64,000 bases of DNA, taken from Enchytraeus crypticus (Eukaryota > Annelida > Clitellata > Enchytraeida > Enchytraeidae). Shown here one piece after another: positions 22,396-34,795 of the stretch (within the stretch, counting starts at the first letter, position 1; each line of letters begins with the position of its first letter). The translations under genes were made by a program, and so were the position numbers. Under the pieces are notes generated by a model. It ran no database searches and was not told where the DNA came from. It saw nothing but the letters and a program-made list of their open reading frames with translations. The stretch spans positions 102,501 through 166,500 of the forward strand of contig CAJHZI010000575.1 of the NCBI GenBank assembly GCA_905160935.1, in the 5' to 3' direction.

Positions 22396-25300
22396 CTGAA
22401 AAGATCAATTATTATGATCAAATCTTCATAGTAATTATAGTAGTAGTAATAATGGAAGCAATATAAAAATATATTTTACAAATAATAATAGTAATAATGA
22501 TGATGCTGATGCTGATGATGATGATGATGATGATATTGATGATGATAATGATCATGATGATGATGATGATGATGATGATGATAATGATGATACGAATACT
22601 AATGATATTAATAATAGTAATAATAATAATAATTTTTATTATTATTATAAATATAATAATTTTAATATTTACACTATTTATAATAATAATAATATTTCTA
22701 ATAATACAGATATGTTTACTCATACAATAATTATGTCAGGGAAGCCACATTTATCGTAAACAATTATAGTTTTATGATCATATTTCTTCTTAGTTTAATT
22801 CTAAGACAAAGTATATAATTTCAATTCGAACTGTGAGGAAATCACAACACCAGTTCTTCATAATTTTATGCCAATATAATTATATTAATTATTAATTACA
22901 TTTAAATGTTAAATTACACCTCAATTATGACAATTGTTTAAATAAATATTCTTAAGTACCAATAATTCAGATATATTCAAAAGTACCAATACTAATAAAG
23001 TACCAGCATAAAGTATATGACTAAATTATATACACTGAACATTATGTAAACCCTGTCATGATGCCCGGTGTTCTAACAGTGAAGATATTCATTTTTGAAG
23101 AAAGTGTGGATTAAATTCAAAATTCGTTTGACAAAAATTCTTCTTATAGTGTGTATTCTATATGCTTCAATTAATTTATGTGTTGTTTCTGGAGCGACTA
23201 CGACCACAAACTTTCCTGTGGACCTTCATTGGCTTCAGATATCTTCTTCCTAGTTCTTGTACGAATATGAAGTATGGACGATAAGAAAGGAGGATATTCA
23301 GAAACTGAAAGCGTTCTAAATTTCGCTAGTGGGAAAAAGTGGAGAACCTCAGTTGGACCGACATGACTACGAACGAAGAAGTGCTTAACAGGATTTGCAC
23401 AAATAGACACATGATACATAGTATATGGACTATGGAGATGTTGTTTTATATAAAAAATACAAGCAACAGCAGATAGTTAGGCACTCCAGTACATAATGTA
23501 CAATGCCTACCATGACATAGCAATGCAAAACACAAATAGTTTCAGTTTAGTAGCGTCTTTTAATGTCATACGAGTTACTAAGTTTTATTTATTAAAGGAG
23601 CCACACAGATTCTTTTAGCAACCTTTCTTAGAGTTGGATCTACATGTTAGTTCAGTGCGGATAAAAGAGGAGCGAGTAGATGATCAGAGATATAAGGAAC
23701 TTGTTTTAATTGGTTTGTTATCCGGTAATGGAGAGAAATCTTCAAAAGTGGACTCATCGCTATGAAAGCCTGACTTTTAGCTAATCTTAGACATGCTTCT
23801 AGTCGGTTAAGCAGTAGTTAAGCTCCTATAAAATCGTGAGGCGTAGAGTAGTTTACTGAGAGTGCAGGCCTGGAACCCTCTCTGAAGAAGTGTTCATTGG
23901 ATGGAAACTTTGTACCCAAAGAGTATAGTGCAAAATATAATGTTCGAATATGAGGATGCAAGACAAGGTCAAGAAAAGAGGAAATTGCAAGAAATTATTA
24001 ATCTTAAGCATTTTGTATCAGATCACTATTTCTGTACCTTTTAGACAATGCAATTTAATTGTCTGACTCCAGTGTTTGGTCATCTGAAGAGAATATTTAA
24101 AGATTTTCTTCTGTCTAGTCACAGATTTTTTACTTTATAAGCAGGGGCCTAGTATGCGTAGCCCAGTTTTCTATGTGAATTAATTATATTAAACCAAAAT
24201 ACGATGATAAAGTACGTATATAAACTGAAACATTTAGTAGAGAGTTTTTTGAAAGCAATGTATCTAGATCAAACTCAACAACAGTACTTGCGGGAGGGCC
24301 AAAGGCAGAGCTTTTGATAAAACTTGAATCAATTGTTTAGGAGACGATGTTTGACCTTACAAGAAGAGAGTATGAGAACGATCTCATTAAAAGAAGTCAA
24401 TCGCTTTTTCGATATCTTACTCAGTGGTGCATTATTCTTTACCTAATCTAAACGAATAGTATCATTTAGTACCTACCTGAGTGTTACCCTGACCGATGGC
24501 GAATCCTATAACGACGGTACCACGCTCGTGGTTTTCACTCATGTGAACCACAGCACTGGAATCAATCTTCAGTCCTGGGTTCATTCCAGAGCTGTTGATG
24601 AAGTCCTCTGTCTCCAATCCTTCCACTGGACATAGTCGTCCACTCGCCAACTGAATCAGAGATCCTCGTTTGAAGTGGGCAGGGTAGTAGGATCCATGGA
24701 GCATTCCCGATGTGGACGATGAACTGATCATATTGGATTCCACGTCCGGAGATCCCAAAGACGATTCTGGGAATTGCTGATTGGATGCTGCTGAACTCGA
24801 TATCTTAGACCCTATAACATCAGCCGTTTTAATTACTGAATAGCCGCCATAAATAGCCTCCGGTGTATATGAAGGGATAGAGTCTGTCATCCGGGACTCA
24901 GATTGAATAGAAGCCGATGTATTCATTTTACGCATTCGTTGACATGAAACTGTCGATGAAATAGCTTTTCCATGATACTCTTTTGCAGCAGCAGTTGTAG
25001 AAGATGTTGAAACTGTGCACAAAAGCGGATCAGTAATATTTGAAGTCTTAATTCGACTTAAAGTTGAAATCGTTGGAATACTGAATGAAGCAGTCTTACT
25101 TGCTGGCGGCAGAGTAAAGTTTCTAAGCGATGAAGTAGTAGAAGGCGAATATGTTGAGGTAGATAACATTTCTAATACTTCAGATTGAACGCTGTACCCT
25201 GGTCCTGATATTTTCATGGTATCAGATCTTATTTCTGATCCTAAACTAGATAAAGCTAAAGCTCCTGATTCAGAATTTGAACTAGTTTTCAACACGGAAA

Positions 25301-26654
25301 TGAACCTTTCAGTAGAAGAGGAACCGGATGTTGCTAAATATTCGGCACTATCTGGACATATATGCCTTTTAACATCTTGGTTTGAGAAATACTCTAAATC
25401 CCGTGCTGAAAATGCTCTTTCGTTTCGTCCTACTTCCGAGAAAGACGGATTTGATTCCACCGGTCCATACTTCATTCCACTACTGTAGAACAATGACCCA
25501 CCAGTTAAGAAATCGAGCGGAGGCAGAGAATTCATTGTAGATATCAAAGATAAACGAGGTCTCTTTCGAAAATCTGAAATTGACGAGGAATTAGAGGCAG
25601 TTTGTTCTGCGTAAATTGTTTGCCGTTTAGCTAGTTCCGATACGTTTGTTTCAGTGTCTTCAACTTCTTGCTTGATTGCCTGAGCCATACGGAACTGTGA
25701 CGTTTCTCTTTCACTTCGCTCTGAAATCTCTCTTGTAGATATAGATCTAGATCGAAGATCGGTAGAGTTGCAGACTGATGAGAAAGGTTCCGCAGAGAAA
25801 GATCTGCTGGTCAAGTGAACTATAGATCGTAAAGGTTCAGCAGATGATGAAAGTCGAGACATCATCTGAGGTGTTTGCTCTCCTCTCCACGGAGACGCTT
25901 CTTGTCTGAGTGGAGGTAGTGGAGATGATTGGTTAGATAGTGAGAACATATAAGGGGACGTCGTTTGAAATGGTGGTATACGGTAAGTAAAAGAGAGCGG
26001 TCGATTATTGACGTGAGGTAAAAATTGGGGACATCGAGGCGCAAAGGTAACACTCTTCTCCAAGCTTGCAGCAGTGAATTTAGGGAATGGCGCCTGGATG
26101 ACCTGATTTACTTCAATATGACGAGCTTCAGGTGGTCTATTCCACGGAGCATTGCAGTCCAGTACAGGCGGAATTGGATGGAATCTCGAAAGAAGTTTAG
26201 TAGGTAACACGCTGCTTGTGACAGTTGGAGAAGTGTGAGATAAATTGAGTTGAAAGGGTGACGACGATCGAAATGTTCCCACTGAGTTAATTGGTGTAGA
26301 AATATTCTGCAGGTTATTAACGTAGACAACATCTTGTGAACCATGCCCGGGTGACCGTATAATATCTTCGATACTTCTATAGGAACCTTGAATGATTCCA
26401 AATGGAAGTGATGAAGAAGTTCTAGGTCTAAAAGTGGGCTGAAGTCCTTGATAGATATGTGTAGATTCTCTTACGGTATTGGCATTTTGTGGACTGGATT
26501 CAGAATGGACCTGACAATCCATGGATTCTACAATTGGCTTGAGCTTATACGGCACATCGCATGAAGTAGAGATGATAGCGTCTGAGCCCATCCTTCTGGA
26601 ATTCTCTTCCTCGTCACCTTCTTCATTGCCTTGAATTCCTTGCTTCTCACTCAT
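21946..26654 (-). CDS. ATXN1: Ataxin-1-like protein with complete AXH domain, 2 coding exons
   Basis: The coding exons are 26654-24477 and 22395-21946, joined in phase 0 through donor CAG|GTAGGT and acceptor TCTTTTCAG, giving 875 residues. The first ATG in frame (26654) is used. The N-terminal 650 residues are Ser/Thr/Pro-rich and look disordered, with an acidic start, an IKQE sumoylation-type site (about 327-330) and a basic KRPRL nuclear-signal candidate (about 364-368). The AXH domain starts near residue 656 with YYPAHFKRGSLIQLASGRL. It continues with PVEGLETEDF and LKIDSSAV up to the exon end, and resumes after the splice with VEHPFFVYNRGWSS and LVCRSLAIGDRCISI (to about 772). AXH domains of ataxin-1 and its paralogue mediate dimerisation and binding to transcriptional repressors such as Capicua. 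The tail carries RKSPRISDRK, loosely like the ataxin-1 C-terminal NLS/14-3-3 region. There is no polyglutamine tract. Confidence 0.92.
22484..22720. repeat. GAT/TAA trinucleotide microsatellite in ataxin-1-like intron
   Basis: GATGATGATGATGATAATGA-type runs merge into AAT/TTA runs. The Met/Ile-only open frames on both strands are artefacts. Confidence 0.95.
23255..23430 (+). pseudogene. Decayed LINE C-terminal fragment (31.6-kb family) in intron
   Basis: The plus strand reads YEVWTIRKEDIQKLKAF and, after frame damage, words equivalent to NEEVLNRI. These correspond to CETWTLRKEDIRKLEAL and TNEEVLERV of the element at 31620-32747. It lies within the ataxin-1-like intron. The rest of that intron (22721-24476) shows nothing I recognise. 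Confidence 0.65.
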
Positions 26655-27326
26655 TGACACTGACTTCCTACATGTAGTGGCGTTTCTCCTTTCGATGATC
26701 TCGAAATTACTTCAACAATTTCACTGAAACTTGAATAGGTCATTTCTATTACACTCTAGCATTCCATCATTTGATAGTATGAAGTGATATCAAATCTGAA
26801 ATCTGTAAGTAAATATTTTAGTCACTCTAATTAAATTAACACTTCGGCTGAAATTAAATTTCCAATAGTTTACAAACGTGAATTTACCAGAAAGTCAGGA
26901 AATTTATCAACGAATAATTATATAATATACAATATACTAAATATACAATTCAGAAATATTATAAGAATTGTTTAAATTTTGCTTGATTAAATGCTCACTT
27001 ATTGCAATGAGCAAAAAAACCCAAAAATTATTTTTTAATATAAGTGAAATAATATTGTTTTAATTGCGTTTTGATCTGATAAAGATTGTTCCTACATGAC
27101 AGTTCCAGTGGTGCGGAATGTTAGGTTTCCGTATTAGAACTGATAGATGTAATCTTCGAATCCGCATAGTAACTGAAAAAAATTAAACTGGCAACTGGCT
27201 TACGCAGAGACGAAACTCGGCTTTCTTAAATTTCTTTAGCCCTCTACCTCAGCATTTTTAGAGGTAAACCAATAAGCTAAGCACTGTTACGAAGTACATA
27301 TACATGTATATATGATGCTATTTCGA

Positions 27327-27480
27327 ATCTTACCGACTTCGGTAAGAAGTCTTACGCGAAGTCGGTAAGATACTCGACCGCGGATCAGTATGTGCAGTGG
27401 TAGTTCAAATCCTGAGCTAGTCCGCCACTGACATCGCTTTCGAATGAGAAAACTGACATTAACCTTAGCTTTACCAGCTA
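27327..27480 (+). mobile_element. SINE family 1 copy with inverted 5' end
   Basis: The SINE body from about 27358 is normal, but its usual 5' GGAGCCAGTGGC is replaced by an inverted duplicate of its own start. 27327-27340 (ATCTTACCGACTTC) is the reverse complement of 27358-27371, with a 17-nt spacer. Confidence 0.85.
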
Positions 27481-28195
27481 TCAGATTATTCTACATTTCA
27501 AATTAACATCAAGATCTGAAAAATCTGCTCAGAAGTTCTGCTGACTACAAAATCTAGGACAGCCAGAGAAGTTTGACTCGACTCTAGACCGCAGATTGAC
27601 CGTACAACACACGACAAGCTTATTTCTGCAACAAACCCACGCGAGGTCTACTTTTGTTACAAAGTATGACTCATTGGATCGATCCATCGTCAACGATATC
27701 GCTAGAGTTAAGCTTAAGTCTGCCCATGCATAATTAAATGATTGATTCATTTGTCGCCAGACTTCAGCGTAGTTATTTAAATAGTTGTGTACTATATATA
27801 GGTAGGCAGTCGTTAATTATTTTGCAAGAAATTTCCATTTTTATATTTTTCATTTTAGTGATTTTATCACATCATTCTCTGAGTCTCTAGCTATATTTAT
27901 TCGCTTAGTGTTTCGCAAAACTCCTCATGACATATTTACAAATAATAGTTTTTATTCAATTTTTACGTAAGAACACTATATTGCTTCAGATATGTGCGAA
28001 TGAAAGTGTCCTTTAGTCTCAAGCAATGATTATTTTTCAATCAAATGCAAATATATATTTAGCTACATTTGATTGAATATCAGCGAGTGTAAGAATTGAA
28101 AACAACTAACTTTATGGCTACGAATTTTACTGCTATGATCTCAACCCCTTCCAGAATAGTCCATACTATCATCTTACCACTTATCATCGCGATTG

Positions 28196-28324
28196 GTGGA
28201 GCCAGTGGCCATGTCGGTAAGATATTCGACCGCGGATCGATATGGGCGGGATTCAAATCCTGGGCTCTCCCGTCATTGACATAGCTTTCGAGTGAGGAAA
28301 CTTACGTTAACATTAGCTTTACCA
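28196..28324 (+). mobile_element. SINE family 1 copy
   Basis: Full-length match to the family from GGAGCCAGTGGCCATGTCGG to ACATTAGCTTTACC. Its B-box word is GGATTCAAATCC. Confidence 0.88.
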
Positions 28325-30439
28325 AAATATTAAACATGTATATATTATAAGGTTCATACATAAATGCCAATATATAGACACTTCGGAAATGAATTAGTAT
28401 AAAAACTAATTCGCACAAATGTAAAATAATAACTTGAGTAATTTGATATTCAGCTAATATTGCATTTCACTAATTCCTTGAAATAAGATTTCAAATTCTT
28501 CACAGATTCATAAGAGTTCAACTTGAGTTTTTGGCTTAGTAGCCTAATTTATACCTTTTCTCAATTAAGTTCTATAGACCTACGCCATAAAATAGAGAGA
28601 TAGGATCCTTTACCTTTAACAATATTTTACCTCTAGGTTTAACTTAAATAGCTTATTTAAGTAAGTGCATTCATGTGCCCTTAATTGTGTAGAAGAGACC
28701 GGCCGAAGATAGAAATATGTGAAGAAGTTATATGCCTTGGACCTGCCCATAGGCAGTGCAAGTGCACTAAGACAGAAAATGTGTACACTTAATCTTAGAG
28801 CAGTAGAGCAAGGGGAGTGACAAACAGACAAAAGAACGAAATTTCAAGCAGATCGAACGAAGAGCACGTTGATAATAATTGTGTAAAAGAGTTGAACATT
28901 TTACGAAGTCAAACAGATCAAACAGATGGAGTCAAGTCAATAATATCGTATAAAAGTGCGTAGTTATGAGATCAGATGTCACTAACGATTGGTTTTATTG
29001 TATGTCGAGTGTCGCCAGCCCCCCAGTCTACTGGTCTCAAGTTTCTACGACAACATTGGGAGACAACAGAACGCCATGTGTTCTTCGTGGCTCGACCTTC
29101 TCAATAACCTTCAGTTGTCGGTCCCCACGCAGAAGTAATTTGATGAATCAGAGAGGCATAGCAAGTCACGTTTGACGCCAATTTCGTTGTTCATATGGTG
29201 CTGTTATCTTAGGCTTACTTTCAGATTCAAATTCTTTAGTTTTCTTAGGACATCTGCCAAGAAAGCGTGGTCATTGTATTTCTAGGGTGTTGCCTTTTGA
29301 AGTTCAGTGTAGATAAAGATTTATGTGTCCAAACTTTCATACTAAGTTCATTGTTCATAATTATATAGTCAGTAAAATATTCCTTGTTGTGTTCGAGGCA
29401 TTGAAGAATTGACCAATCGTTCATTGCACGTGTTATAAAAGGTCACTAAACAAGAACTGAAGAAGGGAATTGGAAACCCCCTCAAGCCTTTATTCTCAAG
29501 CAATATGCTAAATTAAAGTATGGTTATTCTATAGCCCTAATTCATGGATTAACTTTATAATCGGTGAAACGCTCGTTTTGTGGATTGACAACAGAATGTG
29601 AATAGTAATATGTACCTTGGACCTGCCATTTGGCAGAACACTTGAGATAGATACATGTAGATATAATAAATCATAGATTACCATGAAACTACACATTCAA
29701 TTCAAGATAACCGCATCCAGAAGAGCTTAATTACTACACATATTCATAAGAAATCATCAGAATTGAAGCTGTACAATGGTCTTTGACTAAAACTCCTAAC
29801 CTGACCTTAACCTATCCCACCCTAAGCGACTTATACTATTCGGTTTAACATCTCTAGAGCTCTGACGGTATAGAAATGGCATTGCTACATTCTATAAAAT
29901 TATGAACAACTATGATAGTAGTTACTACACTGGCCTTAATCCGCCGATCATTTACGCCTCTGATGTGGCGTAAACTACGAATCAGAAATGTCGGTATTCA
30001 CTCATAAATTTAGAGCCAAGCAAATTTCTAATTCCCCCAAGTACCAACACTCGCGGTCACTCTAGCCGTTATAACTTATAAGCTACCCAAGGCGCGTCTT
30101 AAACCTCTCGGCACTTCCGAACTTACGATGCATATGCATTGCCGGTATCCTTGTTGTGTCCGGGTTGCTGTGAGAACTGCCCGAGAACAGTTTTATAAGT
30201 TTTATCGATGAATTAACGTGTTGAAAGCTCTCGTCGTTTATAAATAGTTTAATTTCTGAACACTTATCTAAATTAATACCTTTTAATTAGTTATTCTATG
30301 CTTGCTATAGGCCCACCTTATCAACGTCTACTTATCATTTTCTGTGTCTACATAATTTTTTACTTTTTTTACTTTTAACGTAAAGACATCCTAGACAAAG
30401 ATGTTCCACCGACATCCGACCTCCGACTAAGTTACCGAC

Positions 30440-30562
30440 ATCCAGTGGCGATGTTAGTAAGATATACGACCGCGGATCAGTATGTGCGGGGTTCAAATCC
30501 TGGGCTCTCCCGTCACTAACATCGCTTTAGAGCGAGGAAACGTACGATAGCATTAGCTTTTT
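30440..30562 (+). mobile_element. SINE family 1 copy
   Basis: It starts at CCAGTGGCGATGTTAGTAAG (5' end short by a few bases), keeps an intact GGGTTCAAATCCTGGGC, and ends at GCATTAGCTTTTTTTGC. Confidence 0.88.
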
Positions 30563-31169
30563 TTGCTTTAAGTTTCTGACATCTATAGCTGATATTTAGT
30601 CTGTATTCTACAGTATTTTATGTACATGTATATCCAGTTAGGGTCCTTATACGTGCCTTGTGCCTTAGGCCAATCCTGAATGCTGAATCAATCCTGATAT
30701 TGCACGTATGTGTCTACCTGCTGTGCTGTATACCTACGATGTTAATGTACTAATCGGATTCAGTGAATGAATTTTAAGAAGATCTTATTTAGGAGATATT
30801 GAGCTTAAATATTAATAGAAACCTAGCAGACTTGTCTCCAATAGAAGCCTAGAAGGCTAGGCCTTTATTGTTTCAGAATCAGACAACACTTAGGCTCTCC
30901 AGTCTCTATGGAACCCAGTAAGTATCGAAGAATCCGCTTGAGCCACAGTGTGAACATGGAATTAGACTTCTGGTAATACAGCGTAGATATCGAAGAGTCT
31001 TGCTTATAAAATAAAGCGCCTATACGAATTGCGTGCAGACGTTTGTTTAAAGTGTACAGTAGCTAAAGTCACAGAAATGCAGCGACGTGATTTATCTTTA
31101 AATACTGTTAATAAAATAACTTATAAATCACACTAAATTTAGCCAATCTCTTCGTAATACGTGTATGTA

Positions 31170-31390
31170 TCATCATTATCGTCTTCTTCCCTTGAATTCC
31201 AGTGTATCTAGGGTCGGGATTAGAACATTTTGTAGCGATTTCTGGAACCTAGGCGTTCACCAACTGATTCAACTGATTACCCTTTTTGACGTTAGTTTGG
31301 ATCTTAGCGCTTTGTCGCTTTTTACGACACGTGCAGTCCACGATTGGTCTAAACTGCAGCAATCCGTGCACAATATGGTTATCGCAATAC
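31170..31390 (-). repeat. CATC/GATG-tailed repeat copy
   Basis: The words CTTGAATTCCAGTGTATCTA, GATTTCTGGAACCTAGGCGT and TACGACACGTGCAGTCCACG match the family at 18113-18412. The open frame across it is spurious. Confidence 0.78.
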
Positions 31391-31488
31391 ATGTATATTT
31401 TATATTATTTTCACTCTTTAAACGTCCTTGTTTACCAAAACTGGCAAGACAAAATATTTAATATATAAAAACCAATCTGTAGCTGACA

Positions 31489-31552
31489 GCTGCTTATAGT
31501 TCTTACACCAAGTAGAAAACTTGCTTATAGTTCTTACACCATGTAGTAAACT
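31489..31552 (+). repeat. 32-bp direct duplication
   Basis: Two adjacent copies of CTTATAGTTCTTACACCA followed by GTAG..AAACT, differing at a couple of bases. Confidence 0.8.
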
Positions 31553-31566
31553 ACGATGGCAATATA

Positions 31567-31605
<39 letters not shown>
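31567..31605. repeat. (TA)n run at LINE 3' end
   Basis: The TA run directly adjoins the 3' end (minus strand) of the LINE at 31620. The same juxtaposition recurs at 60480, where GA and TA runs follow an equivalent end. The runs may be tail-derived. Confidence 0.85.
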
Positions 31606-31607
<2 letters not shown>

Positions 31608-31619
31608 TAGTGCACTGCC

Positions 31620-32747
31620 TACTGGCAGGTCCATGGTACATAACGCCTCCACTCTTCTCTGTCTTCCGCCTTCCTCTTCATTTCCACATATGAGTGGGTC
31701 TTTAAATCATCTAACATACCTAATCTCGGCCTGCCCCTGCCTCTTTTTCCTTCCATTCTACCTTCTATGACCTCTTTTAATAGACCTTCCCCCCTTAGAA
31801 TGTGTCCTATCCATCTCTTCTTCCTATTTCTTAATACATTTATCAACTGTCTATCTGTGCCAACTCTCTCCAGGACTTCCTCATTTGTAACCTTTTGAGT
31901 CCAGCTAATCCTCTCCATTCTTCTCCAAATCCACATTTCCAATGCCTCCAGTTTCCTAATATCTTCCTTCCTTAAGGTCCATGTTTCACATCCATACAAT
32001 AGCGTGGTCCAAACCAAAGTTTTCACTATCTTTATCTTTGTGTCTTTCTTTAGACATTTTGTTAATAGTTCTTTCTACTACCAAAGGCCGCTTTTGCTTG
32101 TGCAATCCTACTGCATATTTCCGTCTCACATTTCCCATCATCGGTTATAGTATGACCCAAATATTTGAAACTCCTTACCTGTTCCAATTTCGTACCATTT
32201 ATTGTGATATTAACTTCACCTTTATTATTGGACACTCTCATAACCTTGGTCTTTTTTATGTTAATCTTCATGCCATATCTTAGGGCCGTATCATTCAGCT
32301 TATCCATTATCTTCTGCAATCCAATCTCGCTGCCCGCTACCATTCCTTGGTCATCTGCAATTCGTACATCCTTCTTCCAAGTCTTCCATGGCTTCCTCCA
32401 TCATTGCCTCAGCATAAATGTTAAACAGCAGCGGCGAAATGCTACAACCTTGTCTTACTCCACGTCCTATTTCACCTTCTTCTGAGTATTCTTGTTGGAT
32501 TTTTATTACTGCTCTTTGATTCATGTATAAGTTCAAAGTTAGACTTCTATCTCTCCAGTGATTCCTATTCTTTTTAAGATATTCATCATCGTTATCCAAT
32601 CAATCCTGTCAAAGGCCTTCTCGAAGTCTACAAAGCATACAAAAACGTCATTTCCATATTCTAAACTTCTTTCGCAAAGAACCCGTATTACTCCTATTGC
32701 TTCTCTTGTGCCGTATCCTTTCCTAAAACCAAATTGTGTCTTGCAGT
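31620..32747 (-). pseudogene. LINE endonuclease-RT family, frame-shifted copy
   Basis: Read on the minus strand, successive frames encode [46 protein letters not shown], a damaged catalytic box (IADDQGMVAGSE, normally F/YADD), MKINIKKTKVM, FKYLGHTI, YGCETWTLRKEDIRKLEA, WIWRRMERISWTQKVTNEEV, RWIGHILR and GRGRPRLGMLDDL, ending in YVPWTC. At least three frameshifts separate these blocks and the N-terminal endonuclease is missing. The coding end lies only a few bases before a TA run, so the 3' UTR is almost absent. This is the best copy of a family with fragments at 5140, 23255, 59998, 60315 and other 3' ends. Confidence 0.92.
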
Positions 32748-32752
32748 ATAAT

Positions 32753-32757
32753 ATATA

Positions 32758-32846
<89 letters not shown>
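32753..32846. repeat. (TA)n microsatellite at truncated LINE 5' end
   Basis: A long TA run adjoins the 5' truncation point of the LINE. Open frames here translate to YIYI strings and are artefacts. Confidence 0.95.
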
Positions 32847-32847
<1 letters not shown>

Positions 32848-34350
32848 CCTATATATACTATAGCTCTGTAGCTCTATTGTATAGTCTCTCCGAGTTTATC
32901 ATAGAACAAAATCTCAGATATTATCAAAGCCAATATTTATTAAACTGCCAAATTATTTAAACAAGTGCAGTAAAACTTCAAAATTTCGTAATGGCTGAGA
33001 ATTTCATCATAACTTGAGCAGAACCATAGTGCTGTATTTCTGTGTTGCTGTGCTGTGTGTTATACGAAAATTCATCTCTTTAAACATCAAGGAAGAGATA
33101 ATCCATTTCAACAGTTAAGACTATATGCTATATTAGAGCATTAAATTATTTCCTACCCCAGAAATTACTTTAATATCAACCCTCCTCTAAAATGTTTTGT
33201 ATCGCGATTTATCAATGAAGCTCCTAATAGCTGTTCGATTGGCCTAAAAAATGACAGCTCGATGCAGATTCTTGATTGGACAAAAGTCTGCTGATATTAG
33301 AATGTTCTAATTCTAGTCGAAATAGATTGATTGCCATGAAATAGAGAGGCTTAATTTTAGTTTCCAAGAAATATGAGCAAGAAAAACTGTAACACTAATG
33401 ACAGGGTTAGGCCTACTAGAATTTAATATTCATTTCATGGGTAGGATTCAGTCGGTATAGTCTAATTCTTCAATCACATGTACATGTAGATAACTGAGCC
33501 AAACGCTGTTGGACTTAGCTCAAATTCACTTCCTTACCTAATAGTAGCCTAGGCATAGCTAATTGTAGCCTCTTTGTTTCCTTAATCTTCATTTCTCTCT
33601 CTCTCTCTCTCTCTCTCGCACTCTCTCGTACGTGACAGGTTCACGGTACATATTCATAGTCAGAGTATGCTTTCACGCTCCATAAAGAGGACTCGAAGAA
33701 GAACATTTTTATATAAAATATTTCCTCTGAGATCAAATCCAGCTCATATTAATTACCTATGCAGGACGCTTTTACTTTTATTTTATTTTATTTTATTCAA
33801 TGATTTATCCAATACAAGATACGGTCATCATGGGCTGAATTTCGTTATAAATAACAATTTGTAAGTTCTAGCTATTAACTTTACATAAGTGCATTCACTA
33901 GTAAGCTTATCCTTCATAAACGCAAAATTCTTTAATTCTAGTTTAGAATTGTCTAAGTATTAAAACTACTGCCCTATATTGAATCTTAGACCCCTATCGA
34001 TTAATAGATAGACTACTCGGCTAGACTAAAAGTAAATGAGTTAAGTGACTGTAGGAGAAAGCGACAAGCTACGCGCTCTGCTATTTTGTAAAACGGCTCT
34101 TCGTTGTGAATAAACTGTTTACGTAATCCTAACCAAACTAATAGTAAAGTGTGTCTGCTAGGAGAACCCACTCTGTAACTCATTAGTTTCTCTCTTTCTC
34201 CCTCTCTCTCTCGCTCTTTCTCTCTCACCTTCTCTCCCTTAGTCTCTTACCTGCTGTCTTTCTCTTTCTCTCTCACCTTATCTCTTTCTCTTTCTCTCTC
34301 TGTCTTTCTCTACCTCTCTGTCACACTCTCTATCACTCTCTGTTTATTTC

Positions 34351-34402
<52 letters not shown>

Positions 34403-34543
34403 TCTCTCTCTCAGTGCATGCACCTTCTTCATCGCGAAATTTAAATATAAATTGGCTACTATAAATGTTAAATAAATTTAACGTTAGACCAAATACACGA
34501 AAATTTGGCAAGCAATTTTCGGTTATTTACAGTAAGCAAGCAT
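32847..34543. other. Intergenic with CT-rich microsatellites
   Basis: 33591-33618 and 34184-34412 are CT/CTCT runs. The latter is about 230 bp of degenerate pyrimidine tract with one long pure stretch. No exon, RNA gene or element is recognised in the rest. Confidence 0.6.
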
Positions 34544-34795
34544 TATAGTGAAATGATCAACTATGTTGATATACATGTATATCACTTTTAATACCAGATG
34601 TTTAAACCGTTAGGCAATTTAGGCCATTGTCTAAGTGTAACCAGTTCAGTGAATGTCCGAGATTTTCTCAGATTGAAGTGAATTGAACTCTCGTGGGTTG
34701 GAATCCCAGCGAGGCTGGGATTCCAACCCACGAGAGTTCAATTCACCACAGGATCTGTCATTTAAAATTTCACGACATTACCCCTACGCTATTAA
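34544..34795 (-). mobile_element. SINE family 2 copy carrying a perfect palindrome
   Basis: The whole segment matches the reverse complement of 45196-45417. At the B-box region (TTGGAATCCCAGC) the SINE is duplicated in inverted orientation: 34678-34710 and 34714-34746 are perfect 33-bp reverse complements around a 3-nt loop. The repeat-internal homology continues on both sides of the palindrome. Confidence 0.85.

Larger units (their letters stand above)
26655..31160. other. Intergenic, repeat-rich; upstream of the ataxin-1-like gene
   Basis: No coding exon is recognised. The 5' UTR and promoter of the ataxin-1-like gene must lie here on the minus strand. A reading frame continues a little upstream of its ATG. 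Contents that can be named are three SINE family 1 copies, LINE 3' ends at about 28690-28800 and 29570-29660 (shared words CTTGGACCTGCC..GGCAG), and a repeat head at about 29395-29480. 27100-27175 holds a tRNA-like stretch with TCTTCGAATCCGC. Confidence 0.5.

Noticed and set aside
22418-22730. Hydrophobic Met/Ile-rich ORFs on both strands
   Set aside because: They are the translation of GAT/TAA microsatellite.
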